Part shown: positions 35,505-48,268 of the stretch, piece by piece
Position numbering within the stretch: the stretch's first letter is position 1
How the letters are laid out: the number at the start of each line of letters is the position of its first letter
Assembly (NCBI GenBank): GCA_002914845.1
Contig: JXTC01000139.1
Span: 638,761 to 702,760, forward strand
Source: Trema orientale
Taxonomy: Eukaryota > Streptophyta > Magnoliopsida > Rosales > Cannabaceae
Length of the DNA: 64,000 nt
Reading direction: 5' to 3'
The notes under the pieces: generated by a model
The model's input: only the letters and a program-made list of their open reading frames with translations
Told to the model about the DNA's origin: nothing
Databases searched by the model: none
Position numbers and translations under genes: made by a program

Positions 35505-36364
35505 GGAGCTCCAGTGCTTTTTGTTAAGAAGAAAGATGGTTCAATGAGACTGTGTATCGATTACAGGGAATTGAATAAAGTAACAATAAAGAATAAGTAT
35601 CCGTTGCCTCGGATTGAAGACTTGTTCGATCAACTACAAGAAGCTGGACACTTCTCAAAAATTGATTTAAGATCAGGATATCATCAATTGAAAGTCAAGG
35701 AAGATGATGTATCAAAGACTGCTTTCAGAACAAGATACGGGCAAAACGAATTTTTGGTCATGCCTTTTGGCCTAACGAATGCCCCTGCAGCTTTTATGGA
35801 GTTGATGAATCGAGTATTTAAAGACTATTTAGATCAATTTGTTATCGTCTTTATAGATGAATCTTGATATACTCTCGGTCTGAAGAAGAACATGAACAAC
35901 ATTTACGCACTGTCTTACAGATTCTTCAAGAGAATAAGCTTTATGCCAAATTTACGAAGTGTGAATTCTGGATGAAGCAAATTTCTTTTCTAGGACATAT
36001 TGTTTCTAAAGATGGTGTATCTGTTGACCCTAGTAAGGTGGAAGCAGTTCAACATTGGCCAACGCCGACCAGTGTAAAAGAAGTTAGAAGTTTCCTTGGT
36101 CTTGCAGGGTATTATAGAAGGTTTGTGGAGGGTTTTTCAAAGATTTCATCTCCACTAACCCAGTTGACCCGAAAGAACGTGAAATTCTTATGGTCTGATA
36201 ATTGTGAAAAAAGTTTTAAGGAGCTGAAGCAACGATTGACTACTGCTCCTGTTTTGGCCATTCCTGAAGGAGTTGAAGGATTTGTCATCTATAGTGATGC
36301 ATCCAAAAATAGTTTGGGATGTGTTCTCATGCAACACGGAAGAGTAATAGCTTGTGCCTCATGA
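35505..36364 (+). pseudogene. Chromovirus reverse transcriptase, frameshifted in the catalytic box
   Basis: Conserved RT blocks follow in order: [42 protein letters not shown] (about 35760-35795) and the catalytic box near 35850, where the translation reads FIDES then stop. A one-base loss at about 35859-35862 turns the expected FIDD box out of frame. The frame resumes one register over from 35864 ([13 protein letters not shown]) through [10 protein letters not shown] and the connection domain. A TGA at 36362-36364 interrupts the start of RNase H. Without these two breaks it would be a standard chromoviral RT that copies element RNA. Confidence 0.9.
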
Positions 36365-38061
36365 CAACTGAAAGTGTATGAGAAGAATTACCCAACACAT
36401 GACCTCGAGCTTGCTGCAGTGGTGTTTGCTTTAAAAATTTGGCCACACTATCTATATGGGGTTAAATGTGAAATCTATACTGACCATAAAAGTTTGAAAT
36501 ATTTCTTCACACAGAAAGAACTTAATATGAGGCAACGGCGATGGCTCGAGCTAGTGAAAGATTATGATTGTGTGATCAACTATCATCCAGGAAAGGCGAA
36601 TGTAGTTGCGGATGCATTAAGTCGAAAATCTTCCAGCTCTGTTGCTTCTATATGTGAAATTCTACCGCTAATTTTGGATATGCAACGCTTGAGATTAGAA
36701 GTAGTAGATCAAGGGAATTCTGCCTATAGGGCTACTTTGACAGTAAAATCAACACTTTTGGATCAAATTAAGGCTGCACAAAGCAATGATCCTGCATTGA
36801 TGAAGTTTCGTGAAGGTGCAGAAGCTGGAAAATATAAAGACTTTATAATCACCTCAGACAATACATTGAGGTTTATCGATCGTTTATGTGTTCCTAATGA
36901 TCCTGAACTCAAGAAGGAGATCATGCGAGAGGCACATGAGACCCCTTATTCTGTACATCCAGGAAGTACGAAAATGTATCGTGATTTAAGAAAGCACTTC
37001 TGGTGGGTCAATATGCCTAGAGATATTGCACAGTTTGTTGAGCATTGTCTTATTTGTCAACAAGTAAAAGCAGAGCATCAACGACCCTCAGGTTTATTGC
37101 AACCACTAATGGTGCCTGAGTGGAAATGGGAGCATATTTCCATGGATTTTGTCCTTGGATTACTAAGAACAAGGAAAGGTGCAAATTCCATATGGGTGAT
37201 TGTGGATAGACTTACAAAGTCTGCACACTTTCTTCCGACGTGTAATACTTATTCTATGGACAAGTATGCTAACCTTTACATTAATGAAATTGTGAGATTG
37301 CATGGAATTCCTATATTAATTGTGTCCGATCGAGACCCGAAGTTTACCTCCAAATTTTGGAAAAGTCTACACAAAGCTATGGGTACACAATTAAGGTTTA
37401 GCACTGCTTTCCATCCGCAGACTGATGGCCAATCTGAAAGGACGATCCAAACACTTGAAGATATGATGAGAGCCTGTATTCTAGATTTTGGTGTTACGTG
37501 GGACAACTATCTACCATTGATAGAGTTTTCTTATAATAACAGCTACCAAGCGACGATTGATATGGCACCTTATGAGGCACTTTATGGTAGGAAGTGTCGT
37601 TCTCCGATTCATTGGGATGAAGTTGGTGAGAGAAAACTTTTAGGTCCAGAAATTATACAACAAACAGCTGATGTTGTAGAAAGAATCAGGGAAAGATGAA
37701 AACAGCCCAAAGTCGTCAAAAGAGTTATGCAGATAAGAGACGAAAGGACTTAGAATTTTCAGTTGGAGACATGGTATTTCTTAAGGTTGCACCAATGAAG
37801 GGAGTTATGAGGTTTGGTGTAAAGGGAAAGCTAAGTCCACGATTCATTGGACCATTTGAGATTTTAGAACGAGTTGGGGACATGGCCTATAGATTGGCCT
37901 TACCGCCGAGACTTTCTGAGGTACATAATGTATTTCATGTCTCGATGTTGAGAAAATATTTGGCTGATCCATCACATATCTTAAGTTATGAACCTCTCCA
38001 ATTGCGAAAAGACCTGACATATGAAGAAGTTCCTGTCCGAATTTTGGAAAGAGAGGAAAAG
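36365..38061 (+). pseudogene. Chromovirus RNase H and integrase
   Basis: RNase H similarity runs from 36374 ([26 protein letters not shown]) to about 36640. Integrase follows with its HHCC zinc-binding region (VHPGSTKMY ... CLICQQ, about 36950-37070). The DDE core has Asp in ISMDFVLGL (about 37145), Asp in [10 protein letters not shown] (about 37330) and Glu in [10 protein letters not shown] (about 37437). The frame stops at 37697-37699 by a one-base loss and resumes at 37696 with GDMVFLKVAP and the GPF/Y region. It then enters the N gap at 38062, where a chromodomain would be expected. Integrase inserts element DNA; the chromodomain would direct it to heterochromatin. The presence of a chromodomain is inferred from lineage only. 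Confidence 0.9.
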
Positions 38062-38526
38062 NNNNNNNNNNNNNNNNNNNNNNNNNNNNNNNNNNNNNNN
38101 NNNNNNNNNNNNNNNNNNNNNNNNNNNNNNNNNNNNNNNNNNNNNNNNNNNNNNNNNNNNNNNNNNNNNNNNNNNNNNNNNNNNNNNNNNNNNNNNNNNN
38201 NNNNNNNNNNNNNNNNNNNNNNNNNNNNNNNNNNNNNNNNNNNNNNNNNNNNNNNNNNNNNNNNNNNNNNNNNNNNNNNNNNNNNNNNNNNNNNNNNNNN
38301 NNNNNNNNNNNNNNNNNNNNNNNNNNNNNNNNNNNNNNNNNNNNNNNNNNNNNNNNNNNNNNNNNNNNNNNNNNNNNNNNNNNNNNNNNNNNNNNNNNNN
38401 NNNNNNNNNNNNNNNNNNNNNNNNNNNNNNNNNNNNNNNNNNNNNNNNNNNNNNNNNNNNNNNNNNNNNNNNNNNNNNNNNNNNNNNNNNNNNNNNNNNN
38501 NNNNNNNNNNNNNNNNNNNNNNNNNN
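38062..38526. other. Assembly gap (465 N)
   Basis: A run of N hides the end of integrase, the polypurine tract and the start of the 3' LTR. About 430 bases of LTR would be needed here to match the 5' LTR start, so the nominal gap length is probably too short. Confidence 0.99.
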
Positions 38527-40509
38527 TGCTTAGTTTTCTTCAATTTTTCAAGAAGAAGGTAAACATTTAAGAACACTCATTTCTTTAATTTTATTGCTTT
38601 TGCTGCTGTTACATCAAAATTCAACCTATGATATCTAGGGTTAGAATTTTTTATAGAATCTGAAATTTTAATAACTTGTTTATTAATATGTTAGGTTATA
38701 TTCTGAAAATTTTTATGATCATAGGGATTTATTTATATTCGTTATTAAATTTCTTATTTATATTGTCCTTAACATCAGTGAATCTGACAGATTTAATATT
38801 TCTATTTGTTAATATTCAAAACCCATGATATTGATATCTTTTCGACTTGAAATTTTTACTGGACGTATATCAATGTGCGATTAGGTTCTCCAAATATTTT
38901 CGTGATTTTTGGAAATTTCTACAATTAAATATAATTTTGAAATCTTTATTATTTTGCTGATTTCAGTGCTGATACAAATCCTGATGTAGAATTTCATGAA
39001 TTTAAAGTACTATCTAATGGTCTATTTTGGAATCTATAATTTTTGTGCATGTTTTATATTGTATTAAAAATACTTCCAAAAAATTTCAGATTATTTTGAT
39101 TTAAGAAAAAATCTATAAAATTCTATCATTGTGCACTGGTTTTCAGTTCAACAGTTTTAGTGGGTTATAGGATTTAGATTCAAAATTATGAAAAACGTAT
39201 TAAATATTTTTTATAAATTCCGATAATTTTTCTAGATCTTTGAATTTATATGTCTTAATAAGCTTTGCAAAGTTATAGAGTAAACCGAATTATATTGTTG
39301 AATCTAAAATTATTTAAGCATGTCTAGTTTGCTGAATGTTTACAGATTTAGTTTGTTATGAAAATTATTATGTTATTTTATGTTATAGACATTTTTAAAC
39401 ATATGAAATATGTTTCCTAAGAGCAATGATATCATGTGTTAATATTTTTAAATATTTTTACATAAATAATAAATAAATAAAAATATAAAGGATAAAGAAG
39501 AGGCACGTGGTTTCAATGAGGTTGGTTATGTGGTATTTCACTACAAAGTTTTTCTAAGGACTTAAGGTAAGTAAATCTCACCCTATGTGTTTATGTGTAA
39601 ATTTATGTGCTACTCTATGATGTTATTATGATCAATATGGTATGTTATTATATGCTATGCTATTTTAGTTTGCATATTAAGTATGACATGAGTATGCACA
39701 TGTATTGCATAAATTGCACAAGAGATTATGATTTTCAAAGAATGATTTCTAAAGCACTATGCAACCAGATTTTGTTCAAAGAAGAATATTTTTATTTAAG
39801 TGTGTGTTAAGTTCTTGAAAGGAGTATGAGCACCTGACTGAATGACCTACAGTCACCATGTTAAGAACGAATGTTTAAACTGCGATGCTAGCCATTGTAG
39901 TATGATAGCTATATGGGATCCGAATAGCTACAAGGTCATATGTTTGTCATGACACCATGTTTATGGCTCATCACTTCTAATAGACTTGGCATTACACTAT
40001 ATTGAGCTCAAATATGAAAAGTTTTATGAAAAGATAACGTTTATGATTAAGATGTTTTTCAAAAGAGGGGTTGCATAGTTATGATTCTTAATTATATAAT
40101 AAGTATTTTGTGCTGTAAGTAACGTACGTACTCTAAATGAATGGCCCGCGTTCGAGTAGGGTAAGAAAATTTTAAAAGTCTACTCGTTATCTAACAACTT
40201 CCAACCGACCGCCGTCGCCATCTTAGGGTTTACCGCAATCCTGCAAAAATTAGCTGAAATTCAAAATAAAAGAACACAAACCGAAAACCTAATTTTTATT
40301 TTTAATTCATAAAAATAAAGTATCCAATGAACTCATAATCCAAAACAAAGACCTACAAAATTATTCTCCAACAAAAAAAAAAATCAAATTTATAAGAAAA
40401 TCAAAATTTTTTAAATAATGGCCTATAAAGGCGTAAAATACTATAAAGATGAATATGGAAATTAAACATTTTCTAGTTTAGGTGTATACCTAAGTTAGGG
40501 GGTGTTGCA
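38527..40509 (+). repeat. 3' LTR of the chromovirus (5' part in gap)
   Basis: It aligns colinearly with 31464-33429 up to 40089 and again from 40445 to 40509, with a few percent difference. Between these points the sequence matches the 5' LTR only when each base is complemented without reversing order. Confidence 0.9.
40090..40444. other. 355-base block that is the parallel complement of 33011-33364
   Basis: Example: 33062-33079 reads ttccgggcgcaagctcat, whereas 40142 on reads tggcccgcgttcgagta, the same positions complemented in the same direction. About nine substitutions and one or two indels separate the block from an exact complement, similar to the divergence in the flanking LTR. The block is neither a direct copy nor a reverse complement of the 5' LTR. 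Confidence 0.95.
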
Positions 40510-41796
40510 CATAAAGTCCTGAAACCCCATACCTCCATCCTCTTTGGCTCTGCAAAGTTTATCCCAGCTACTTTACTGGATCTTCTTTTTGTCCGGACTA
40601 TCGCTCTACCAAAATCTAGTAATCAAAGATTGGTGCTCCTGACAGAGAGTCACTGGGAACCCCCATTGTTTAAGTTGGTACTGCCATCGCTACAACTTTG
40701 ATGAGAACTTGAAAAGAGTTTAATTTTCCTCCTATGGAAAAGAGTTTAATTTTCCATATTTGTAATTTCTTTCAGAGTCTTTCCTTAATCATGTTAAAAT
40801 AGCTTCTTTTGTTACAGCCCAACATCGAAGGAAGGCCCAAATATTTGGAATGGGACGCTTTATGAGGCAAGTTCAACAATTGTTGGTTCTCAAGGCACAT
40901 AGCTGATTCTACATTGGGACTATATGTTATACAACTCTTATTTAGATTTATGGTTTGACCAAAAGCCCTTTTATAATCCTTCAAGATAGATTTAATCATT
41001 CCACATTCCTCCAAGTTGGCTTTGCAAAAGACAATATTATTATATGTAAAGAAAAGACGAGAGATGTGAGGACTATTTCTAGCACAAACAAAGCCTATTA
41101 AATTCCCTCTTTCCACGACTTTATGGATAAGATTAGAAAGACCTTCAGCACATAGCAGAAATAAATACGGGGATAGAAAGCATCCTTGTCTTAATCCTCG
41201 TTGAGGGATAACTAATCCATGTGGAACTCCATTAATGATGAAAGAGAATGAAGAGAAAGAGATGCACCTGATTACGAGTTTACACCACGTCTTATTAAAG
41301 TCTAATCGAGCCATAATTCCATTTAGAAACCCTATTCCACACGATCATAAGCTTTACTCATATCTAGTTTGAGACCCAACCAACCTTTTATGCCATTATT
41401 TTTCCCTTTTAACGGGTGCAGAAGTTCAAAAGCTATGATGGTGTTATCTGAAATGAGCTTGTTGGGAACAAAAAGTAGTTTGATTTTTTGAAATAGTCAT
41501 TTGCAGAATTCTTCTAAGCCGATTCGCCATAGTCTTTGTTATAATCTTGTAAATAACATAGCAAAGACTAATAGGCCGATAATCTGATACTCGCATGGGA
41601 TTCTTCACTTTAGTAATAAGAACTATATGAGTGTGATTTAACTGGCATAACTCTCTTTCATTTTTAAGGAACCCCAGACAAAGCGCCACAACTCAATTCC
41701 CTACAATATGCCAGTTTTGCTGATAGAAAGCTGCATGAAATCTATTTGGCATCAATGCTTTTGTCGCACCTATAGAGAACACTGCTTCTTGAATTT
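40510..41796 (-). pseudogene. LINE (L1-type) reverse transcriptase, 3' half of a split element
   Basis: Minus-strand translation shows plant L1-type RT blocks: HIVLITKVKNPMRVSDYRPI and ANRLRRIL (open at 41689-41444), then GLRQGCFLSPYLFLLCAEGL (open at 41314-40772). The catalytic box that should read F-A-D-D is FTYNN at about 41045, so both catalytic Asp are lost. Several stops and frame changes occur. The 3' end is cut at 40509 by the chromovirus LTR. The upstream half of the same LINE lies at 54600-56070, displaced by the insertions between 41797 and 54599. Confidence 0.8.
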
Positions 41797-42348
41797 TCTA
41801 TTAGGATTATGCCCAAAAAGAGTTTATTATTGGATATTTATTGAATATTTTGAATATTTAATAAAGGATTATTTCATGCATAGTATTTGCGATAATATTT
41901 TGATTATTGGTACAATAGTAAATGTCAAAAGATTCTTAATTAATTCATCAAAGAAATATTTTAATAAAGTAATTTATTATATTTTCTCTAATTAAATCAA
42001 ATAAGTTTATTCACAACTAATAAGAGAAGATAGACACTTTTTTTAGATTATGTTACAAGACTTTGTGCATTTATAGTATGTCTTAATCTATGTTAGTGTG
42101 ACCATGTGCAAAAAATCTTAGTGTGTAAATATTGAACATGGACCATGTGAAATATTTCTTATAATAAGTACCCTTGACAAGAATATATTCTCAAAAACTT
42201 GATAATTAACGTATGTCTTTTTTAATCCTGAAATAAGTGATAAATCTGTATTTATAACTTGTATTATTTGAAATGTTAAAAGGTACAAATCAAAAAATCG
42301 ACGACCTAGACCCTAGCATTTTAGTAATGCATTATTATGGGCATTAAA

Positions 42349-43998
42349 TGCTGGTATTCGCTGGAATAAATTTCTGGAAAATATTTTCATAAAATTATTT
42401 TCAAGGACACCATAGTTTTGTAAAATCTAGAAATGCAGCGGAATTGGTCGTTTAAAATTTTTCTATTTACAAAATATTTCGGATCGTGATCTAACATAAA
42501 TTAACTCTTGATCTAGATAAGAACAATACCTGGATTCGCTCCACAACCTTCTCATCTTTCCGTCTATTTTCGAAAGCCGTTTGATTGATCCGGTGGGTGG
42601 TTACCTTCTTGATTCCCAACAAAGAGATCCGCAGACGAACAAGAAGATAATCTCCTCGAATCGATTTCTCCGGGATGGCCGAAAAACACAAAGGATGGTG
42701 AACCCTAGTGCTAGCCAATTTCTGCTCTCTCTTTCTCTATGCTGTGTGTGTGATACTCTCTTCTCAAGGGGGTATTTCACGTGTAGTTGATGTTATGTGT
42801 AGTTAGAGAACTTTTTTCTTAACTATAGAGAAATTAGTAAACCCTAATGGGCTTATTGGGCTTGTTGGGCTCAACTGATCATCAAATAACTATTGGGCTT
42901 TAATTTAAGCTAGACAGGGGACCAGATAGATCCATAAAGCCCAAGCTCTATGGACCATATATCCACAATTAAAATTAACTCATAATTATGATTGGGCCTT
43001 ATCTATTAATATTGGGGCACACCACTATAGGCTCAATATTGAACTCTTGGAATAAATATCATTTATTTTCTGTGAAGCTTATTATCAAATAATTAGCTTG
43101 ATCCATTTAGCATATACTATACCTATAGACATACCCCTAATCTTATGCCATACTAGCAGGGTGAAATTACCGTATTACCTCTCTAGTATATATTTACCTT
43201 TGAGTTGCTATTTTTTATTTAATGGATAATAGTTGACTACGGTGTTTGTATCTGCCTATTCCAACACAGTCAAATTCACATAGTGAATACTGGGGCCCTG
43301 GTTTATATTATCCAAGTACTTGAAAAAACTCAAAGTGACATTATAGGCATGGTGTCCATCATAAAAAATGTTTTACACATTTCATATACTTATCTTCCAA
43401 GATACCGGAGTTCGAACCATAAATCGGAACTAGTCCTTTAGTAACCCAACAGGACAAAAACTATGAAAGTAAGTTCGTTAATCACTAGGATTAAGATCTT
43501 CTACAATAGTGCTAGATTAGTGAAATTAGAAATTTGAGTTACGGCACTTAACCTCAAATTCTAATTCACTAGGTCCTGTTCGATGCTGTTATAACTTTCT
43601 TATAACACACTAGTGTTTCTATTCGAAGACTCGTTTCGATAATTAGAGACTTCATTAATCAAATAGACAATACTATATTCTGTGGCATAGTAAAGTATTC
43701 CATCTTCAATATGCAGAATGTGAACAATTTAATTCAGACATAATGAAATAAAGAATATAATGTCTCCCACATATGAACTCATCATACGAATAATTCTTTA
43801 TTACCTATTACATGTCTCGGAATCTTTTAGATATTTGTATAAGATAAACATAGACATCACATGTATATTAATGGGATATAAATAAAATAAAAATTCATAA
43901 CATGGAATTTATTAATAATAAATAGATACTAGATAATCCAATAAATATTGTTTATAATGTCAAAATAATAAACTGCTTTATAGGACATTATTCCAATA
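42349..43998 (-). mobile_element. Solo LTR A (copia-like), inner insertion
   Basis: About 1650 bp from 'tgctggtattcgctgg' to 'cattattccaata'. The flanking 5-mers 'ttaaa' (42344-42348) and 'ttgaa' (43999-44003) give a TSD with one mismatch. It aligns throughout with solo LTR B. Orientation is inferred from the related copia LTRs, whose coding strand is minus. Confidence 0.7.
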
Positions 43999-44644
43999 TT
44001 GAAAACATATGCTTATAGATATAGAATTGACAACTTTATTTTATTGAGAAGTGAATGCTGTTTTGAGGAGCTATAGGAGCTTAGATGATTTAAACTTTAG
44101 CTAAGTAATTAATAAAATTAGAATTTTATTAATTAAAGACTTTGTGTAAGTCTATTCATCCATTAGATATAGTCATGTATCAGGAATTGAAAGATATAAT
44201 TGGAGGGGCAAACAGTAATTTTATCTATCTCCATGTATCAGTATTCATGTGGGAATAGACATGCACATGTTAACTATCTAATGGATATAATTTTAATTAT
44301 AAAATATCTTGTAAAATTTATTTAATTCAAGAGTGCAGTGTGGACCTTTAGTTGAATAAGTCAATAACTAGTAGTACAAGCCCACTAGTATTATGAGTTA
44401 AGTATTACTGGGCCTTTATTTACTGGAATTTGAATTAAATAGGTCAATTTAGGTCCCTAATTTACACCAATATTTTGGGTTGTATGAGATCAATTGGGCT
44501 CAAATAGTTTTCTGGAAAATTACACAAGAAGGGAGAAAAAGGTCGGACTATTGAGTGGAAAATTAGGGCCTACCCTACTACTAAACTAGCAGTAAAATTT
44601 TTCAGCTAGCTTTGGCCCTTAGGACTTGTCGACACACTCCTTTG

Positions 44645-46307
44645 TGCTGGAAATTCCAAAAAATAAATTTCGAAAAACGATTTTACCGAAAATGATTTCC
44701 GCAGTTTTGTAACAATTCAAGGATGCAGCGGAATTAGTATTTTAAAATTTTTCTTGAAACTTTACGAAACAAAAACATAAGATCATTGATCTAACATAAA
44801 TCAATTCATGGATCTTGATTTAGATAAAACCTGGAAGCGCTTCACAACCATTGAGCCTTCCCGTCTATTCTCTAGAGCCCGTTGAATGATCTGGTGTGTG
44901 GGCACCTTTTTGATTCCCAACAAGAGATGAGTGGATGATCCGGAAGACTCTCTTCTTTCTCCTTTGTCTGCACATCTACGACCATGGGTATTTCTCCCTT
45001 GGCGGCCATGAACGAACACGGAATTTCTCCCGCGGCAGCTCGGTTCTCTCTCACTCTCTCTTTTCCTCTCTGTCACACGTTAAGCACAATTAATGTGCAT
45101 GGGTGGCGTGTAGAACTCTTAGGGAGGCTTAGGATAACTTTTCTCTTAAGTATTAGAGAGATGTAAACCCTAATAGGCTTATTGGGCTCAACTGACTATT
45201 TAATTATTGGGCTATGTGTGAGCTAGACAGGGGACCTTATGGATCCAAATAGTCTAAGCTCCAATAGGCCAACTACCCACAATCGTAATTAACTCTTAAT
45301 TATGATTAGGCCTTGTCCATTAATATTGGGACACTCCACTATAGGCCCAATATTGCACTCTTAAACTAAATGTCATATATTTTCTGTGAAGCTAATTAAC
45401 ACTTTAATTAACTTGATATATGTAGCATATACTATACCTGCAGCTATACCCCCGATGCAATGTCGTACTAGTGAAGTGAAATTACCGTATTACCTCTCTA
45501 GTACATATTTACCTTTGAGTTGCCATTTTTCATCTAATAGATAATAATTGACTACGGTGTTTATAACTGCCCATACAAACACAGTTAAATTCACAAAGTG
45601 AATACCTGGTGCCTGGTTTTTATTATCCAAGTCCTTGAAAAAACTCAAAGTGATATTATATGCATAGTGTCCAAATCATGAAGGGCGTACTCGTCAATTC
45701 ACAAATCTTATCTTCCAAGATACCGAAGTTCGAACCATATAATCGGAACTAGTCATTTAGTAAGTCAAAAAGATAAAACTCATGAAAGCAAGTCCGACAA
45801 TTACTAGGATTAAGGTAATCTTGCAATAGTGCTAGATTAGTGAAAGATAGAATATTGAGTTACGGCACTTAATCTCAAATTCTATTTTCACTTGGTCCAG
45901 TTCAATGCACTTATAACTTTCTTATAACGCATTAGTATTTCTATCCGAAGTCAAACACTTCAATGATTGGAGACTTCATCAATCTTGTTGAAATAGACAA
46001 CACTACATTCTATGGTGAAATAAAGTATTCCATCTTTATTTGCAGAATGTGAACTTTTAATTTAGACATAATGAAATAAAGAATTTAATCTCTCACATGT
46101 GAATATTTCACACGAACAATTCTTTATTACTCATTATTAGTCATGGAAAATTTTAGACGTTTACATAATAGAAAACCTAAACATCACAAGTATATAATTG
46201 GGACATAATATAGAATTTATTAACAATAAATAGATAACACTTAAATCCAATAAACATTGTTTAAAATGTCAAACAAAGAAACTGCTTTCTAGGGCATATT
46301 CCCAACA
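44645..46307 (-). mobile_element. Solo LTR B (copia-like), inner insertion
   Basis: About 1663 bp from 'tgctggaaattcc' to 'gggcatattcccaaca'. The flanking 5-mers 'ctttg' (44640-44644) and 'cttcg' (46308-46312) give a TSD with one mismatch. Shared blocks with LTR A include 'attaccgtattacctctcta' and 'tgattcccaaca', but divergence is substantial, so A and B are separate insertions of one family rather than a pair flanking one element. The 641 bases between them belong to the outer LTR. Confidence 0.7.
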
Positions 46308-46456
46308 CTTCGTTGGTTAAGTTCAGTTTTTAACTGAAACCTTAGTTTGGTGGCTGCACAGAAAACTGAGAAAAAAAGTAAGAGAGAGAAATTATTGGAG
46401 CCACCATTAGAGGCTACCAGAGTTTTGGATTCTCACTTGAAGGTTGATGAAGACTG

Positions 46457-48268
46457 TGTAGGAATATGGACCTAACACTTAGGAAAATCATACATGCATG
46501 CAAACATGGAAAAAATAATGATCACATCATGAACACAGCGGAAAAATTAGCGGATTTAGGTTTTAAAATTTTACATGAAAACAGTTTTCATAACCATATA
46601 ACATACATGCATCATATATAGGATCATGTACAACATAAATCAAATCTAGATACAAAATCCTAAAGATGAGATTAGGGTTTACCTCATGTAGCGTGCTCCT
46701 CTTTGATCTCCTTGTTGATGGTGATCAAACCTCCAACCCTAGATCTTCTTGTCTATACTCTTGCTCTTGGTTGATGAGGCGAGTGGGCACCAACTTGAAT
46801 TCTTCATTGGAGCGATCAATAATACCTTCTTGATCTTTTGGAACACTGGGATGTAAGATGGGACTATGAGATGGTAGGAAACTTTTTCTCTCATCTCTTT
46901 CTCAGCCTTGGCCGATTTTGCTCTATCTCTCTCTCTCTCTCTGTGTGTCTATGCGTGTAGCACCCTTAGAATTACTGTGCAGTTTTTTCTCTCATGTATC
47001 TTATATATATGAGGCCAAAAACTACTAACCCTAGTCCAACTAGGATTAGGCTTGTTCTCCAATTTGGGCTTTGGGTGTATTTTTATAAATATGTCCAACT
47101 CATGAAACTTATTTATAAAAATACCAACTTCTGTGCAGAATCATTATTTTATACAGTTTCATGAAACTAATTTCACAAATACTACCAACCAATTAATGAG
47201 CTTTATTGAGTTAAATAAGAAACCTAATGAATCCAAATAATCTAAGCTCCAATAGTATGATAAATACATAATAACTCTTATTATGGTATTTATATAAATA
47301 CTATTAGTAAAGGGGACACTCCACTAAAGGCCCAATACTGTACTCCTAGATTAGATGTCATGTCTTTTACAAAGATTTAATCAACTAGCCTTGATTGACC
47401 GATCTATCTAGTATATTCTATACCACACATGGAATCCTTATATAATGTCGTAGTTAGATAGATGAAATTACTATAATACCTCTCCAACACATATTTACCT
47501 TTAAGTTCCTAAGGAATAATGTTGTCGATAATTTTGTTCTCAATGGCCATTTAGACAAAATTGAACAAAATTATCAACCAATTCACAAAGTGAATACTAA
47601 GATCTTAGATTTAATTATTCCATGAATCTTGAAAGAATCTAAAGTAGCATTAATATATAGTGTCCTTAACTATTTGGTGTTCCCATCAATTCATAAGCTA
47701 TAACCTCCAATATGCCAGAGTTCACCTTTAATTTCATAAAGGTTAGTCTTTTAACAAATCAAAAGGTTATAACCTATGAAAACAAGTCCAATTAAATATC
47801 AAGGATTAAGATCTACATGCTAAGAGCTAATGTATGGTAATATAAGAATTGAGTTACGACACTCCAATTCTTTATATTACCTAGTCCTGTTCAATATACA
47901 TAACATATTTATGTTGCACTAGTGTTTCTATCAGAAGTCTGACACTTCATTGATTTGAGACACATCATTCCTATTGAGATAGACAAACACTATAATCTTT
48001 AGTAAATAAAGTATTCCATCTTTATTTACAGATTGTTAACTAATTCATTTAGACTTAGATAAAGAAACAAGTATCCCCAAAATTAACACTTAATCATGTT
48101 TGTTTCTCTATGTACAAATAAAGTTATGGAATCTTTTTCAGATAAATAAACTATTCAACAGAGACAGTTTAATCTAGCAAATATCATAATTGCGCATAAG
48201 AGAAAGTTGTTTATTCTAACAGAAAGGGTAAAATTAGAAATCTGCTTTTAAGGGCAAATATCCCAATA
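46457..48268 (-). repeat. 3' LTR of the copia element (minus sense)
   Basis: 1812 bp, aligned with 52579-54384. On the minus strand its first two bases are TA instead of TG, a point change at the terminus next to the polypurine tract. A (CT)n tract lies near 46928-46943. Confidence 0.85.

Larger units (their letters stand above)
31033..40509 (+). mobile_element. Del/Tekay-like Ty3/gypsy chromovirus, degenerate
   Basis: The 5' LTR is about 31033-33429, beginning TGCAGCACGTG and ending GGGGGTGTTGCA, so the ends are short inverted repeats. A primer-binding site complementary to initiator Met tRNA (TTTGGTATCAGAGCAAG) follows at 33431. Gag, protease, RT, RNase H and integrase lie in that order on the plus strand, broken by five stop codons and at least two frameshifts. 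The 3' LTR (visible 38527-40509) starts inside the N gap. The LTRs differ at a few percent of positions. No matching TSD was found: 'aagtg' on the left versus 'cataa' on the right. The 3' LTR contains a 355-base block that is the parallel complement of the 5' LTR (see findings). Confidence 0.9.

Noticed and set aside
40090..40444. Ordinary inversion or unrelated insertion in the 3' LTR
   Set aside because: The block does not match the reverse complement or any direct copy of the 5' LTR segment. Only the same-order complement fits along its full length, so neither an inversion nor a foreign insertion explains it.
42349..46307. LTR A and LTR B as the two LTRs of one element
   Set aside because: Each has its own flanking 5-mers consistent with a separate TSD. 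The sequence between them lacks PBS, PPT and coding and continues the outer LTR.
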